This document shows positions 13,471 to 21,436 of a stretch of DNA of 23,684 bases, in pieces. This stretch comes from an uncultured Bacilli bacterium (GTDB lineage: Bacteria > Bacillota_I > Bacilli_A > RF39 > UBA660). Position 1 is the stretch's first letter, and each line of letters opens with the position of its first letter. The notes below the pieces were generated by a model. That model was not told the origin of the DNA, did no database searches, and saw only the letters and a list, made by a program, of their open reading frames with translations. The DNA lies in assembly GCA_947589375.1 (NCBI GenBank), contig CANQAO010000004.1, positions 1-23,684 on the forward strand, read 5' to 3'. Position numbers and translations under genes: made by a program.

Positions 13471-14542
13471 GCTTTTTTGACTTTTTTTGTATTTTTAAGG
13501 TTTTTTTACTTAAAAAGTTAAATTCACGTTTAAAAAACTTATAAGTTGTCAGGATGATAATCGCTACTGGTAAAGCCACTACAATGCCCATAATGCCTGC
13601 TAATATCCCCCCAGCGAAAACGGAAATAATAACGACTAACGGATGGACTTTATTACTTTGACCATAAACCCAAGGGTTAATAACATAGCCATCAATGGCT
13701 GAAAAAACGATAAAAATAATTAAGGTTTTTACAAATAATTCGGGACTCACGACAAAGGCGGTAATAGCTGCAATAATATTGGTAAAAATGCCCCCAAAAT
13801 AAGGAATTAGATTACCGATAGAGGCTAAAGTACCCAGCATTAAAGCATTGGGATGCCCCACTAGCGTATATAAAATTAGATATTCAAAAAAAGAAATGAC
13901 AATTATTTTTAAAAAGCCTGATAAATATCTATTAAGTTCATAGTTTACTTTGGATAAATAACGATAAAGGCGTTTATTTTTATGCATCACGAAACTGCGC
14001 ACTTTATTTCTAATTTTATCCATATCGATAAGAAAATATATGGTGGCAGCGACAATAATTAAGATTTGTGAAAACACATTAATACTAGTCCCGATAATAT
14101 GAATCATGCCATCGGAAATATACGAACCAATATCGGTTAAAATTTCATTAAAGGTTTTCATCAGTTCAGTTTGAACCATACTAAAATCAAAATTAGATTT
14201 AGCTGAAAGTTCTTTAAAGAAAGCAATAATGGCATTAAACATATTACCAATTTCTTCGGTTAAAACAGGCATTAGTAAATAAATAAGTAAACCGATAATT
14301 AGAAAGACTAAACCAATAATTAAAAAAATAGCTAAATTTCTGGGGACTTTTTTATTAACTAAGGAGGTGACTAACGTATTTAAAACATAAGCGATAATAA
14401 ACGCAATCAAAAAAGGTAGTAAGATTTCTTTTAAAATGCTTACTACCCCTAGCCAAAAGCTTCGTGTTTGATATATTAAGAATATTAATAAACCGATTAA
14501 AACTAAATTTACGAGTTTATAGTCAAGTTCGCTTACCTTCAT
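13451..14542 (-). CDS. AI-2E family transporter (YtvI/PerM-like membrane protein)
   Basis: The 363-aa product is a polytopic membrane protein of the AI-2E family, whose members export varied small molecules or act as antiporters; the substrate cannot be told from sequence. Visible features are an N-terminal double helix (VLIGLLIFLIY; LLPFLIAFIIAYVLNTLV), another pair around 75-95, a cytoplasmic or extracellular helical region (about 105-150), and a C-terminal bundle with the family-typical stretches SGFLKIIVISFFEYLILY, SIGNLIPYFGGIFTNIIAAI and GIMGIVVALPVAIIIL. The tail is Lys-rich. It overlaps dtd by 20 nt, so translation is coupled. No terminator is visible on the minus strand, and a promoter for the next gene sits in its 3' end, so read-through into the thioester gene is possible. 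Confidence 0.92.
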   Translation of the reverse strand: MKVSELDYKLVNLVLIGLLIFLIYQTRSFWLGVVSILKEILLPFLIAFIIAYVLNTLVTSLVNKKVPRNLAIFLIIGLVFLIIGLLIYLLMPVLTEEIGNMFNAIIAFFKELSAKSNFDFSMVQTELMKTFNEILTDIGSYISDGMIHIIGTSINVFSQILIIVAATIYFLIDMDKIRNKVRSFVMHKNKRLYRYLSKVNYELNRYLSGFLKIIVISFFEYLILYTLVGHPNALMLGTLASIGNLIPYFGGIFTNIIAAITAFVVSPELFVKTLIIFIVFSAIDGYVINPWVYGQSNKVHPLVVIISVFAGGILAGIMGIVVALPVAIIILTTYKFFKREFNFLSKKTLKIQKKSKKLDKKVI

Positions 14543-14984
14543 TGTTATCCCTGCTTTCTAAAGCAATAGTAATTGGACCATCATTACAAATCGAAACTTT
14601 CATATCAGCGCCAAATTCGCCGGTTTCGACTTTAATGTACTTTTGTAATTTTTCATTAAATAGTTTGTATAATTTTTCGGCTTCTATACTATTTAAAGCA
14701 TGAATATAACTAGGACGATTACCTTTTTTCGTATCAGCATATAAAGTAAACTGAGAAATACTTAAAATTTCCCCGCCTACGTCTAAGATTGATTTATTCA
14801 TTATATTATTTTCATCCTCAAATATACGCAAATTTAAAACTTTTTTAATTAAATAATCTATTTCTTTTTCACTATCGCCAGCCGTAAAACCGACAAAAAG
14901 GACTAAACCTTTGGAAATTGACCCTACTACTTTCCTATTTACTTCGACTTTTGAATTTAAACTACGCTGGACTAATACTCTCAT
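14523..14984 (-). CDS. dtd: D-aminoacyl-tRNA deacylase
   Basis: Dtd hydrolyses D-amino acids (and glycine mischarged on tRNA-Ala) from tRNA, a proofreading step in the cytoplasm. The 153-aa product starts MRVLVQRSLNSKVEV, has the catalytic SQFTLYADTKKGNRPSY motif (about 77-93), and the NDGP motif near the C terminus, the usual NxGP cross-subunit motif. Length is normal up to a short charged tail. Its ATG overlaps the rel stop codon (ATGA), with AAGG about 9 nt upstream. The rel-dtd pair is conserved in Firmicutes. Its C-terminal codons overlap the start of the AI-2E gene. Confidence 0.97.
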   Translation of the reverse strand: MRVLVQRSLNSKVEVNRKVVGSISKGLVLFVGFTAGDSEKEIDYLIKKVLNLRIFEDENNIMNKSILDVGGEILSISQFTLYADTKKGNRPSYIHALNSIEAEKLYKLFNEKLQKYIKVETGEFGADMKVSICNDGPITIALESRDNNEGKRT

Positions 14985-17134
14985 TTGATAGACCTTTCTA
15001 CGTCGATAACGCCTTCAACCATTTTAATATCGTTCATAAATTTTAAAAGTTCTTCTTTATCTTTAACCACAACACCCATTTCAATCATTTGAGTATTTAT
15101 GTCACGGTTACTATTGATGTTGCGCACGCCAATATCTTTGCTGGCGGCTTTGGTAATAATGGGTGCCAGTACATCATCGGTGGGTCTCGCGTGAATTAAA
15201 ATAGCGGTTATAAACTTATCCGTAGTTTCATTCCACTGAATGTCGATTAAACGTTCTTCGGTATCCGCGACATTGGGACAAACACTACGATGGACTGAAA
15301 TACCATTACCTTTAGTGATATAACCAATGATGCGATCGCCAGGAATGGGATTACAACAAGAAGCTAAATTGGCTTTAATATCTTGATCGCCATCAACCAT
15401 AATAATATGTCCTTTGCCAGTAACTTTATTACCGAGTTTTTGCGCTTTTTCAAGTAATTTTTCATCGGCATCTTTTTCTTCTTTAAAAGCGGCAGTTATC
15501 ACGGTATCTAAATGAATTTTATTAGAACCAATATGTGAATATAATTCATTTAAACTACCTAATTTAACGGTTTTTAAAACTTTGTCTAATTTATCGTTAA
15601 AGTCATTAAAAGTATATTTATGTTTTTTAAGTTCTTTAAGTAATATTTCTTCACCCTTTTTAATATTTTCATCGGTTGATGCTTTATGAAAATAACTTTT
15701 AATTTTATTTTTAGCTTGAGCGGTTTTAACAATATTTAACCATTCATAATTCGGCGTACTACTACTATTAGTAATAATTTTAACGATGTCGTTATCTTGT
15801 AATTCATAATCTAAAGGGACAATAGCTGAATTAACGATTGCTCCGGTGGTGGTATCACCAACTTTAGTATGAACTTTATAAGCAAAATCAATTGGCGTGG
15901 CGCCATGTGGCAGTTCGATAACATCACCCTTAGGCGTAAAGACATAAATGGTATTTTTTAAAACTTCTTCCGTAATGGTTTCGGCAAAATCTTCAGGGTC
16001 AATTTCTTGTTGTTTTAATTCCATAACGGATTTGAAAAATTGTAATTTTTGTTCCATGTCAGACTGAATAGCGGCTTTAGAGCTACCATGTTCTTTATAA
16101 GACCAATGCGAGGCAATACCATTTTCCGCTACTTTATCCATATCATAAGTTCTGATTTGAATTTCATATAACTGTCCATCCACGCCAAAAACAGTTGTGT
16201 GTAACGATTGATACATATTCGTCTTCGGCATGGCAATATAATCTTTAAAACGATTAGGTTTCGGTTTAAATTTGGAATGAATAATACCTAAAACTTGATA
16301 ACATTCGGGAATCGTATTGACAAAGATTCTAAGGGCGAGTAAATCATAAATATCACTGAAACGCTTACCTTTATCTAATTTTTTATAAATACTATATATA
16401 CTTTTACTACGCCCTTTAATTTTATGTTTAATATTATGTTTGTTTAAAAGCTCCGAAACACTGGATATCATTTTTGCGACACTCGAATCACGTTCCGTTT
16501 TCGTGGCATTTAATTTTTCGACAATATCATAATATTCATCGGGTTTTAAGTAGCGCAAAGATAGTTCTTCTAATTCGCTTTTAATATGATTCATTCCTAG
16601 ACGATGGGCAATTGGCGTTAAAATATCTAAGGTTTCCCTAGCTGTTTCTTTTTGCTTTTTCTCATCTAACGCAAATAAAGTTTTCATATTATGAAGCCTA
16701 GCGGCTAGTTTAATAATAATTACCCTCACATCTTCGGATAAACCAACAAAGACTTTACGCTGACTGGCAATAACCGATTCGGTTTCACCAGAAAAATTAA
16801 GTTTATTAATTTTCGTCACACCTTCGACGATCGATAAAATATCATCCCCAAATAATTCTCTAATTTCTTCAGGATCAGCATCTGCTTCTTTAATAACATC
16901 GTGAAGTAGTGCCGCTGATAATGTCGTCGCATCAGCACTAGTTTTAGTTAAAATATAAGCAACGGAAAGCGGATGAGTTATGTAATCCTCACCCGTTAAT
17001 CTCTTCGCTCCAAAATGTTTATCATAAGCGTATTTATAAGCTTTTTGGATTAATTCTAAAGCGTCTTCATCAGTAATATAAGTTTTTACTTTGTCAAAAA
17101 ACTTATCAAAACTTTCACATGAATATTTACTCAT
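14981..17134 (-). CDS. rel: Rel (p)ppGpp synthetase with degenerate hydrolase site
   Basis: Long RelA/SpoT homologue, 717 aa, the stringent-response enzyme. N-terminal HD domain: H54 (ITHP), H78-D79 (LLHD), then VIKEA where active enzymes have VVED or VIED, and KLAARLHN (A145) where active enzymes have KLADRLHN. Two features needed for ppGpp hydrolysis, the metal-binding Asp (D144 of S. equisimilis Rel) and the Glu-Asp dyad (E81-D82), are therefore changed. The synthetase domain keeps GRSKSIYSIYKK (241-252), D264 (DIYDLLALR), YQSLHTTV (308-315) and E324 (EIQIRT). TGS domain about 393-455; zinc-finger-like region (LASCCNPIPGD; HRSVCPN); ACT domain at the end (about 645-717). AGGTGAT lies 5 nt before ATG. 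It sits 15 nt after secDF and overlaps dtd. Read as a synthetase-only Rel; this is inference. Confidence 0.97.
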   Translation of the reverse strand: MSKYSCESFDKFFDKVKTYITDEDALELIQKAYKYAYDKHFGAKRLTGEDYITHPLSVAYILTKTSADATTLSAALLHDVIKEADADPEEIRELFGDDILSIVEGVTKINKLNFSGETESVIASQRKVFVGLSEDVRVIIIKLAARLHNMKTLFALDEKKQKETARETLDILTPIAHRLGMNHIKSELEELSLRYLKPDEYYDIVEKLNATKTERDSSVAKMISSVSELLNKHNIKHKIKGRSKSIYSIYKKLDKGKRFSDIYDLLALRIFVNTIPECYQVLGIIHSKFKPKPNRFKDYIAMPKTNMYQSLHTTVFGVDGQLYEIQIRTYDMDKVAENGIASHWSYKEHGSSKAAIQSDMEQKLQFFKSVMELKQQEIDPEDFAETITEEVLKNTIYVFTPKGDVIELPHGATPIDFAYKVHTKVGDTTTGAIVNSAIVPLDYELQDNDIVKIITNSSSTPNYEWLNIVKTAQAKNKIKSYFHKASTDENIKKGEEILLKELKKHKYTFNDFNDKLDKVLKTVKLGSLNELYSHIGSNKIHLDTVITAAFKEEKDADEKLLEKAQKLGNKVTGKGHIIMVDGDQDIKANLASCCNPIPGDRIIGYITKGNGISVHRSVCPNVADTEERLIDIQWNETTDKFITAILIHARPTDDVLAPIITKAASKDIGVRNINSNRDINTQMIEMGVVVKDKEELLKFMNDIKMVEGVIDVERSIK

Positions 17135-17149
17135 GTGTAATCACCTCTA

Positions 17150-19423
17150 CTATGAATTTACACCTTTAATTTGAAGTTCATCAACTTCATCTAAAACGAT
17201 TTTCTTTTTCTCCTTTTCAATTGGGGCTCCTTTTTTAATATTGCGTTTAGTAATTTCAAGCCATAGCTGACTAGCTACAAAGATTGAACATAACGTACCA
17301 ATGACTAAACCGAAAAGTAAGGCTACATTAAATTCAAAAATGTCACTAGCGCCTAAGAAAATTAAGCACACCACAGGAATTAAGGTTGTTACTGTCGTAA
17401 TAATACTACGATTTAAAATCGATCTTAAACTTTCATTAACGATATTATCTAAGTCATGATCAGTTAACTTTTTGGTTTTGCCTTTCATATTTTCTCTAAT
17501 TCTATCAAAAGTAATAATAATATCGTTAACGGCATAACCGATAATTGATAAGATTGCCGCAATAAAGATCGTTGACACTTCTAATCTAAAGATACTAAAT
17601 AGTGAGACAGTAATTAAAACGTTTAGTAATAATGAAGCAATGCAGCTAACGCCATAACTAAATTTAAATCTAATCGTGATATATAAGATAATGGCCAAAG
17701 CCGCAATAATTAAAGCTAAAATGGCATTTTTAATAAGTTCTTTTTTGACAATATTAGATACTACTCCCACGTCAGTTGAAGCGTTATATTTATCAGCAAA
17801 ATAATCTTCCGTGCTCATCGCTTTTTTCTGTGATAAGGAGTTTTCAATTTTAATTGAATAAGTATCATCGTTTTGTTTTTCAAACTCATACATCTTATAA
17901 CCTAATTTTTTCGTATCTTCTAAGACATCGGCTTTATTAATTTTTTCTTCAGTTTGTAAATTAATTACAGTACCGCCTTTAAAGTCAACACCTAATTTGA
18001 GACCCATGGTAATGATCGAACCAATACCAACAATACCAATAATTAAAGCAATAATTAAGAACACTTTACGCTTTTTAACAAAATCGATTTTCTTATAGAA
18101 AAATTTAGTTCTTTGTTCTTTTTTGTTAACATTGGGAATATCTTTCTTTTTAACCCCAATAAATAATCCAGGTTTACCTTCAAAGACGCCTGTTTCAACG
18201 AACCATTTCATCAGCCATCTAACAAAGAATACCATGATTAATAAAGTAACCACAATACTGATAATTAACATCGTCGCAAACCCTTTAACGCTACTTTGAC
18301 CAAAGATAAATAAGACAATAGCGGCAATTAAAGTGGTTATATTGGCATCCATAATGGTACCTAAGGAATCTTTATTACCATTTTTGAAGGCTGATTTAAT
18401 ACCCCTACCTTCATACATTTCATCTTTAATACGGGCAAAACTAATAACATTAGAGTCAACCGCCATCCCAATACCGATAATCATAGCGGCAATTCCTGGT
18501 AACGTAAGCGTCCCGCCAATTAACCAGAAAATAAAGAATGTTAAAGCCGAATAAATGATAATACCAATACTGGCAAATATTCCAGACATACGATATAAAC
18601 CGATTAAGAATAAGCAGATTAAAATGATGGCTACAATTCCAGCGGTTACCGTTTTTTCAAGCGAATTTTCACCAAATGATGCTCCAACACTTTGTGATGA
18701 AATTTCGACTAATTTCGTTGGCATACTACCAGAATTGATTAAATCAACTAAGTTTTTAACTTCTTCTTGTTCAAAATTACCTTCTATAATAACGTCACTA
18801 CTAAATCCTTGAGATACTGAAGCTACTGAAAGACATTTTGAATCATTTAAGGAACCACATTTATATTGTTCATTATTAAATGAGTCAGTTTCTTCATCAA
18901 AATCTAACCAAATAACAATGCGATTGTCTTCCATTTGACTTACTTTTTTAGTTGCTTTATAAAAGGCATCTTTATCTTTAACGCTTAAGGAAACTACAGG
19001 ACTACCTTTTTCATCAGTACCGACTTTAGCGGCCCCACTTCTTAAAACATCACTAGTCATAAGTAAATTATCACTAGTATCACGGAATGTTAGACTCGCC
19101 GTTTGACTTAAGATATTACGAGCTTCATCAGCATTATCAACTCCCGCTAATTGAACACGGATACGATCACCTTCGATATTAATCGTTGGTTCTAAAACGC
19201 CTAAAACATCAATTCTTTTAACTAAAGTATTGTAAGTCGAATTAACGACATCATTAGTAATTTTTTCTTTACCATCAATACTTTTAATTTGATATAAAAC
19301 TTCAAAACCGCCTTGCAGATCAAGGCCTAATTTAATTTCTTTTAAAGTTGGGAATAAAAGGGCAAGCGCGGCTATAACGATGGCGACTACCACTAATATT
19401 CTAGTTATTATTTTTTTCTTCAT
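17150..19423 (-). CDS. secDF: Protein translocase subunit SecDF (fused)
   Basis: SecDF is a proton-driven accessory of the Sec translocon that pulls exported proteins through the membrane. The 757-aa product joins SecD and SecF, as in Bacillus. SecD half: TM1 (about 6-26), the conserved LGLDLQGG (33-40), a periplasmic-type extracellular domain (50-240), then five TM helices with GMAVDSNVISFARIKDE. SecF half starts about 440: TM, LGVDFKGGTVI, a short extracellular domain, and five TMs with SIIGYAVNDIIITFDRIREN. The AAGGAG site lies 9 nt before ATG. It is 15 nt downstream of the comN-like gene, the pairing known from Bacillus. It would help export the surface proteins encoded nearby. Confidence 0.97.
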   Translation of the reverse strand: MKKKIITRILVVVAIVIAALALLFPTLKEIKLGLDLQGGFEVLYQIKSIDGKEKITNDVVNSTYNTLVKRIDVLGVLEPTINIEGDRIRVQLAGVDNADEARNILSQTASLTFRDTSDNLLMTSDVLRSGAAKVGTDEKGSPVVSLSVKDKDAFYKATKKVSQMEDNRIVIWLDFDEETDSFNNEQYKCGSLNDSKCLSVASVSQGFSSDVIIEGNFEQEEVKNLVDLINSGSMPTKLVEISSQSVGASFGENSLEKTVTAGIVAIILICLFLIGLYRMSGIFASIGIIIYSALTFFIFWLIGGTLTLPGIAAMIIGIGMAVDSNVISFARIKDEMYEGRGIKSAFKNGNKDSLGTIMDANITTLIAAIVLFIFGQSSVKGFATMLIISIVVTLLIMVFFVRWLMKWFVETGVFEGKPGLFIGVKKKDIPNVNKKEQRTKFFYKKIDFVKKRKVFLIIALIIGIVGIGSIITMGLKLGVDFKGGTVINLQTEEKINKADVLEDTKKLGYKMYEFEKQNDDTYSIKIENSLSQKKAMSTEDYFADKYNASTDVGVVSNIVKKELIKNAILALIIAALAIILYITIRFKFSYGVSCIASLLLNVLITVSLFSIFRLEVSTIFIAAILSIIGYAVNDIIITFDRIRENMKGKTKKLTDHDLDNIVNESLRSILNRSIITTVTTLIPVVCLIFLGASDIFEFNVALLFGLVIGTLCSIFVASQLWLEITKRNIKKGAPIEKEKKKIVLDEVDELQIKGVNS

Positions 19424-19438
19424 GTTACATAACTCCTT

Positions 19439-19711
19439 CTAGTCTTCAAAATAAACTCTTCTTTTTTTTGTATTTAATTTATCTTTAAAATATTCATCGA
19501 TGATGACATTATCACTATTAAGAATATCGCTCACCATTTCATATAAAGCTAAATTGTTACTATTTCGCCACTTATTTTCTTTTAAATAATTCCACACATC
19601 ATCAGCCGTCAAATAGTTATAGCCATCTCTTTTTAAATCAGCTACTTTAGACCTTAATGCAGGAAGTAATCTTTCATAAAGTTCTTCGGCACTATTAAAC
19701 TCAATATCCAT
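19439..19711 (-). CDS. ComN-like post-transcriptional regulator family protein
   Basis: The 90-aa product resembles the small Firmicutes 'post-transcriptional regulator' family of B. subtilis ComN, which affects comE mRNA and is encoded just upstream of secDF. Seen: ALRSKVADLKRDGYNYLTADDVWNYLKENKWR, a short connector, LYEMVSDILN, then a short segment about a residue pattern DEYF and a basic end. The start at 19711 is fixed by GGAGGG 5-6 nt upstream; the in-frame ATG at 19732 precedes that site. First gene of the secDF-rel-dtd operon. The role here is inferred from family and position only; no competence genes are visible. Confidence 0.8.
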   Translation of the reverse strand: MDIEFNSAEELYERLLPALRSKVADLKRDGYNYLTADDVWNYLKENKWRNSNNLALYEMVSDILNSDNVIIDEYFKDKLNTKKRRVYFED

Positions 19712-19740
19712 GTTTTCCCTCCACTTAAGCATACATATCC

Positions 19741-19769
19741 ATTATACCTTAAAACCAAAGATTTTTAAA
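19741..19769 (-). promoter_or_regulatory. Promoter of the comN-secDF-rel-dtd operon
   Basis: Minus strand TTTAAA (19769-19764, weak -35), 17-bp spacer, TATAAT (19746-19741). The start would be near 19734, giving a leader of about 23 nt with the GGAGGG site inside it. Confidence 0.6.
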
Positions 19770-19820
19770 GAGTTTCACTAAAATTTACCAAATTCCCGTT
19801 TTTAAATTATACTTCCTAAG

Positions 19821-19849
19821 AAAAAAGAAACAATTAATGTAGTTTCTTT
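19821..19849 (-). terminator. Terminator of the membrane/lipoprotein gene
   Basis: An 8-bp stem AAAGAAAC / GTTTCTTT (19849-19842 and 19831-19824) encloses a 10-nt loop that contains the gene's stop codon; the tail TTTCTT is short. It separates this gene from the comN operon. Confidence 0.6.
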
Positions 19850-20439
19850 AAAATTTTAGTATTAGCCCATTTTTCATCTTTTTTTGGGGAAAATTTTCGC
19901 TGGAACACACTCTTCACATCTAAAAACACGTATATCATTACGTATATTACAAACGCTGGCAGAACATTACATGTTATTATTGCGATAGGTTTTGTAAATG
20001 GAACAATTTTTTTACCTAATTCGTTGGATTCTTGAAGTTGTGTTTGTGCTTGAACATTGGCTTCATATACTGACTGCATATCTAAGGAAAACGTATTTCC
20101 ATCAATTTCAAAATTGAAAGTTTCTTCATCAGGTTGATATTGTTCTTGTAGTTGTTGTTGGAAATCTTCATAGGGAACATCTATAGAAACATTATCTGTA
20201 ATAATATACACTCCCGTTGGATGTTCTTCATATTCCCAACAAAATGGATTGAACATATAATCTGCGGGCATGACGAAGTCCGAACGAAAATCAATATGTA
20301 GACTATCTTGCTCAACACTTTCACTAGCACACCCAGGCATAAGCATTGCAGTTGTTAATGCTGTAGCGCACAAGGCTGGCGCTAATTTGAATTTTTTATT
20401 TTCTTTCGCTTTATTAAAAACTTGTAATTTTGATATCAT
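19834..20439 (-). CDS. Hypothetical membrane protein or lipoprotein
   Basis: Function not recognised. The 201-aa product has a basic N terminus, a weak hydrophobic segment (19-36) ending LMPGC (Cys37), which resembles but does not match well the lipobox because Pro lies at -2; an acidic, Gln-rich extracytoplasmic region (40-145, FQQQLQEQYQPDEETF); a strong transmembrane helix (about 150-173, AIITCNVLPAFVIYVMIYVF); and a basic cytoplasmic tail. If Cys37 is lipidated, the protein is tethered at both ends. The ATG at 20439 has AAGGA 6 nt upstream; the TTG at 20457 is less likely. It stands alone with a strong extended -10 promoter and its own terminator, between the activase operon and the comN-secDF operon. 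Confidence 0.8.
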   Translation of the reverse strand: MISKLQVFNKAKENKKFKLAPALCATALTTAMLMPGCASESVEQDSLHIDFRSDFVMPADYMFNPFCWEYEEHPTGVYIITDNVSIDVPYEDFQQQLQEQYQPDEETFNFEIDGNTFSLDMQSVYEANVQAQTQLQESNELGKKIVPFTKPIAIITCNVLPAFVIYVMIYVFLDVKSVFQRKFSPKKDEKWANTKILKKLH

Positions 20440-20467
20440 ATAAATTCCTTCTTTCAAAAGCCATTTT

Positions 20468-20496
20468 ATTATAACACCAGATTAAAATATCGTCAA
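20468..20496 (-). promoter_or_regulatory. Promoter of the membrane/lipoprotein gene
   Basis: Minus strand TTGACG (20496-20491), 17-bp spacer ending TGT, TATAAT (20473-20468). This is one of the best promoters in the window and implies high expression of the downstream gene. The -35 lies 4 bp past the stop of the activase gene. Confidence 0.8.
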
Positions 20497-20500
20497 TTTT

Positions 20501-21436
20501 TTAATATTTTCCGCATTTACTACCCCAAGAATCGACAAGTTCATTATTTCGATATATTTTTAAAAGCTCGCAGTTATTGGGGCACCCACTGCATTCAAAA
20601 GCTTTGGTATCAAAAGCAATATCAGATAATTCTAAAGAATAAGTTTTACCGATTTTATTTTTACGCGCCAAAACAGCAATCCCAATAGCGCCCATTAAGT
20701 GGCCATTTTCGTCAACGATAATATCTTCACCCAATATTTCTTTGAAATATTTAATAACCCCCACATTTTTCGAAACACCGCCTTGAAAGATAATCGGCGC
20801 TTCGATTTTTTTGCCTTTACCGACATTATTTAGATAATTTAAGACAATGCTTTTACAAAGACCGGCCACGATATCTTCGACTTTATAACCCACTTGCGCT
20901 TTATGCACTAAATCTGATTCGGCAAAGACAGTACATCTAGCGGCTATTTTCACAGGATTTTTACTTTTTAAAGCATATTTACCAAATTCACTGACATCTA
21001 AACCTAATCTTTTGGCTTGACTAGATAAAAAAGAACCCGTGCCCGCCGCACATAAAGTGTTCATAGCATAATTAGTAATAATTCCATTTTTAAGTAAAAT
21101 AATTTTCGAATCTTGGCCACCAATTTCTAGAATGGTGCGAACATCAGGATAAAAAGTTAAAGTCCCCACCGCATGGGCGGTAATTTCATTTTTAACGATA
21201 TTAGCATTTAATAGTAAGCCGATTAATTTACGCGCCGAACCAGTAGTTCCAATACCTTTAATTTGATAATTACTAGGTAAATCTTTTTTTAAGATATCGA
21301 TTAACTTACGAACGGCTTTTATGGGACTACCTTCAGTCCAAATATAAGATGAAGTAATTATGTTGTTATCGTCATCGATGATAACCCCTTTAGTCGATAT
21401 CGAACCAATATCCACGCCTAAATAAGCATCTTTCAT
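20501..21436 (-). CDS. BadF/BadG/HgdC-type CoA-dehydratase activase
   Basis: ATP-dependent [4Fe-4S] activase of the ASKHA fold; such enzymes drive an electron at low potential into a 2-hydroxyacyl-CoA dehydratase or related double-cubane protein. The 311-aa product has the phosphate-binding LGVDIGSISTKGV (6-18), GTTGSARK, EIGGQDSK (104-111), Cys129 in CAAGTGSFL and Cys168 in RCTVFAESDLVHKAQVG (the two cysteines that bind the shared cluster at the dimer interface in HgdC), and QGGVSKNVGV (218-227). A C-terminal extension adds C282, C285, C289 and C308, a possible extra metal site. The ATG overlaps the stop of the upstream gene (ATGA), so it is coupled to its partners. The substrate is unknown. 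Confidence 0.92.
   Translation of the reverse strand: MKDAYLGVDIGSISTKGVIIDDDNNIITSSYIWTEGSPIKAVRKLIDILKKDLPSNYQIKGIGTTGSARKLIGLLLNANIVKNEITAHAVGTLTFYPDVRTILEIGGQDSKIILLKNGIITNYAMNTLCAAGTGSFLSSQAKRLGLDVSEFGKYALKSKNPVKIAARCTVFAESDLVHKAQVGYKVEDIVAGLCKSIVLNYLNNVGKGKKIEAPIIFQGGVSKNVGVIKYFKEILGEDIIVDENGHLMGAIGIAVLARKNKIGKTYSLELSDIAFDTKAFECSGCPNNCELLKIYRNNELVDSWGSKCGKY

Noticed and set aside
13466..13488. Terminator-like GTCAA-TTGAC hairpin with T-run on the plus strand
   Set aside because: No plus-strand gene precedes it. The T-run encodes Lys codons at the end of the AI-2E gene, and one arm is the -35 of the thioester promoter.
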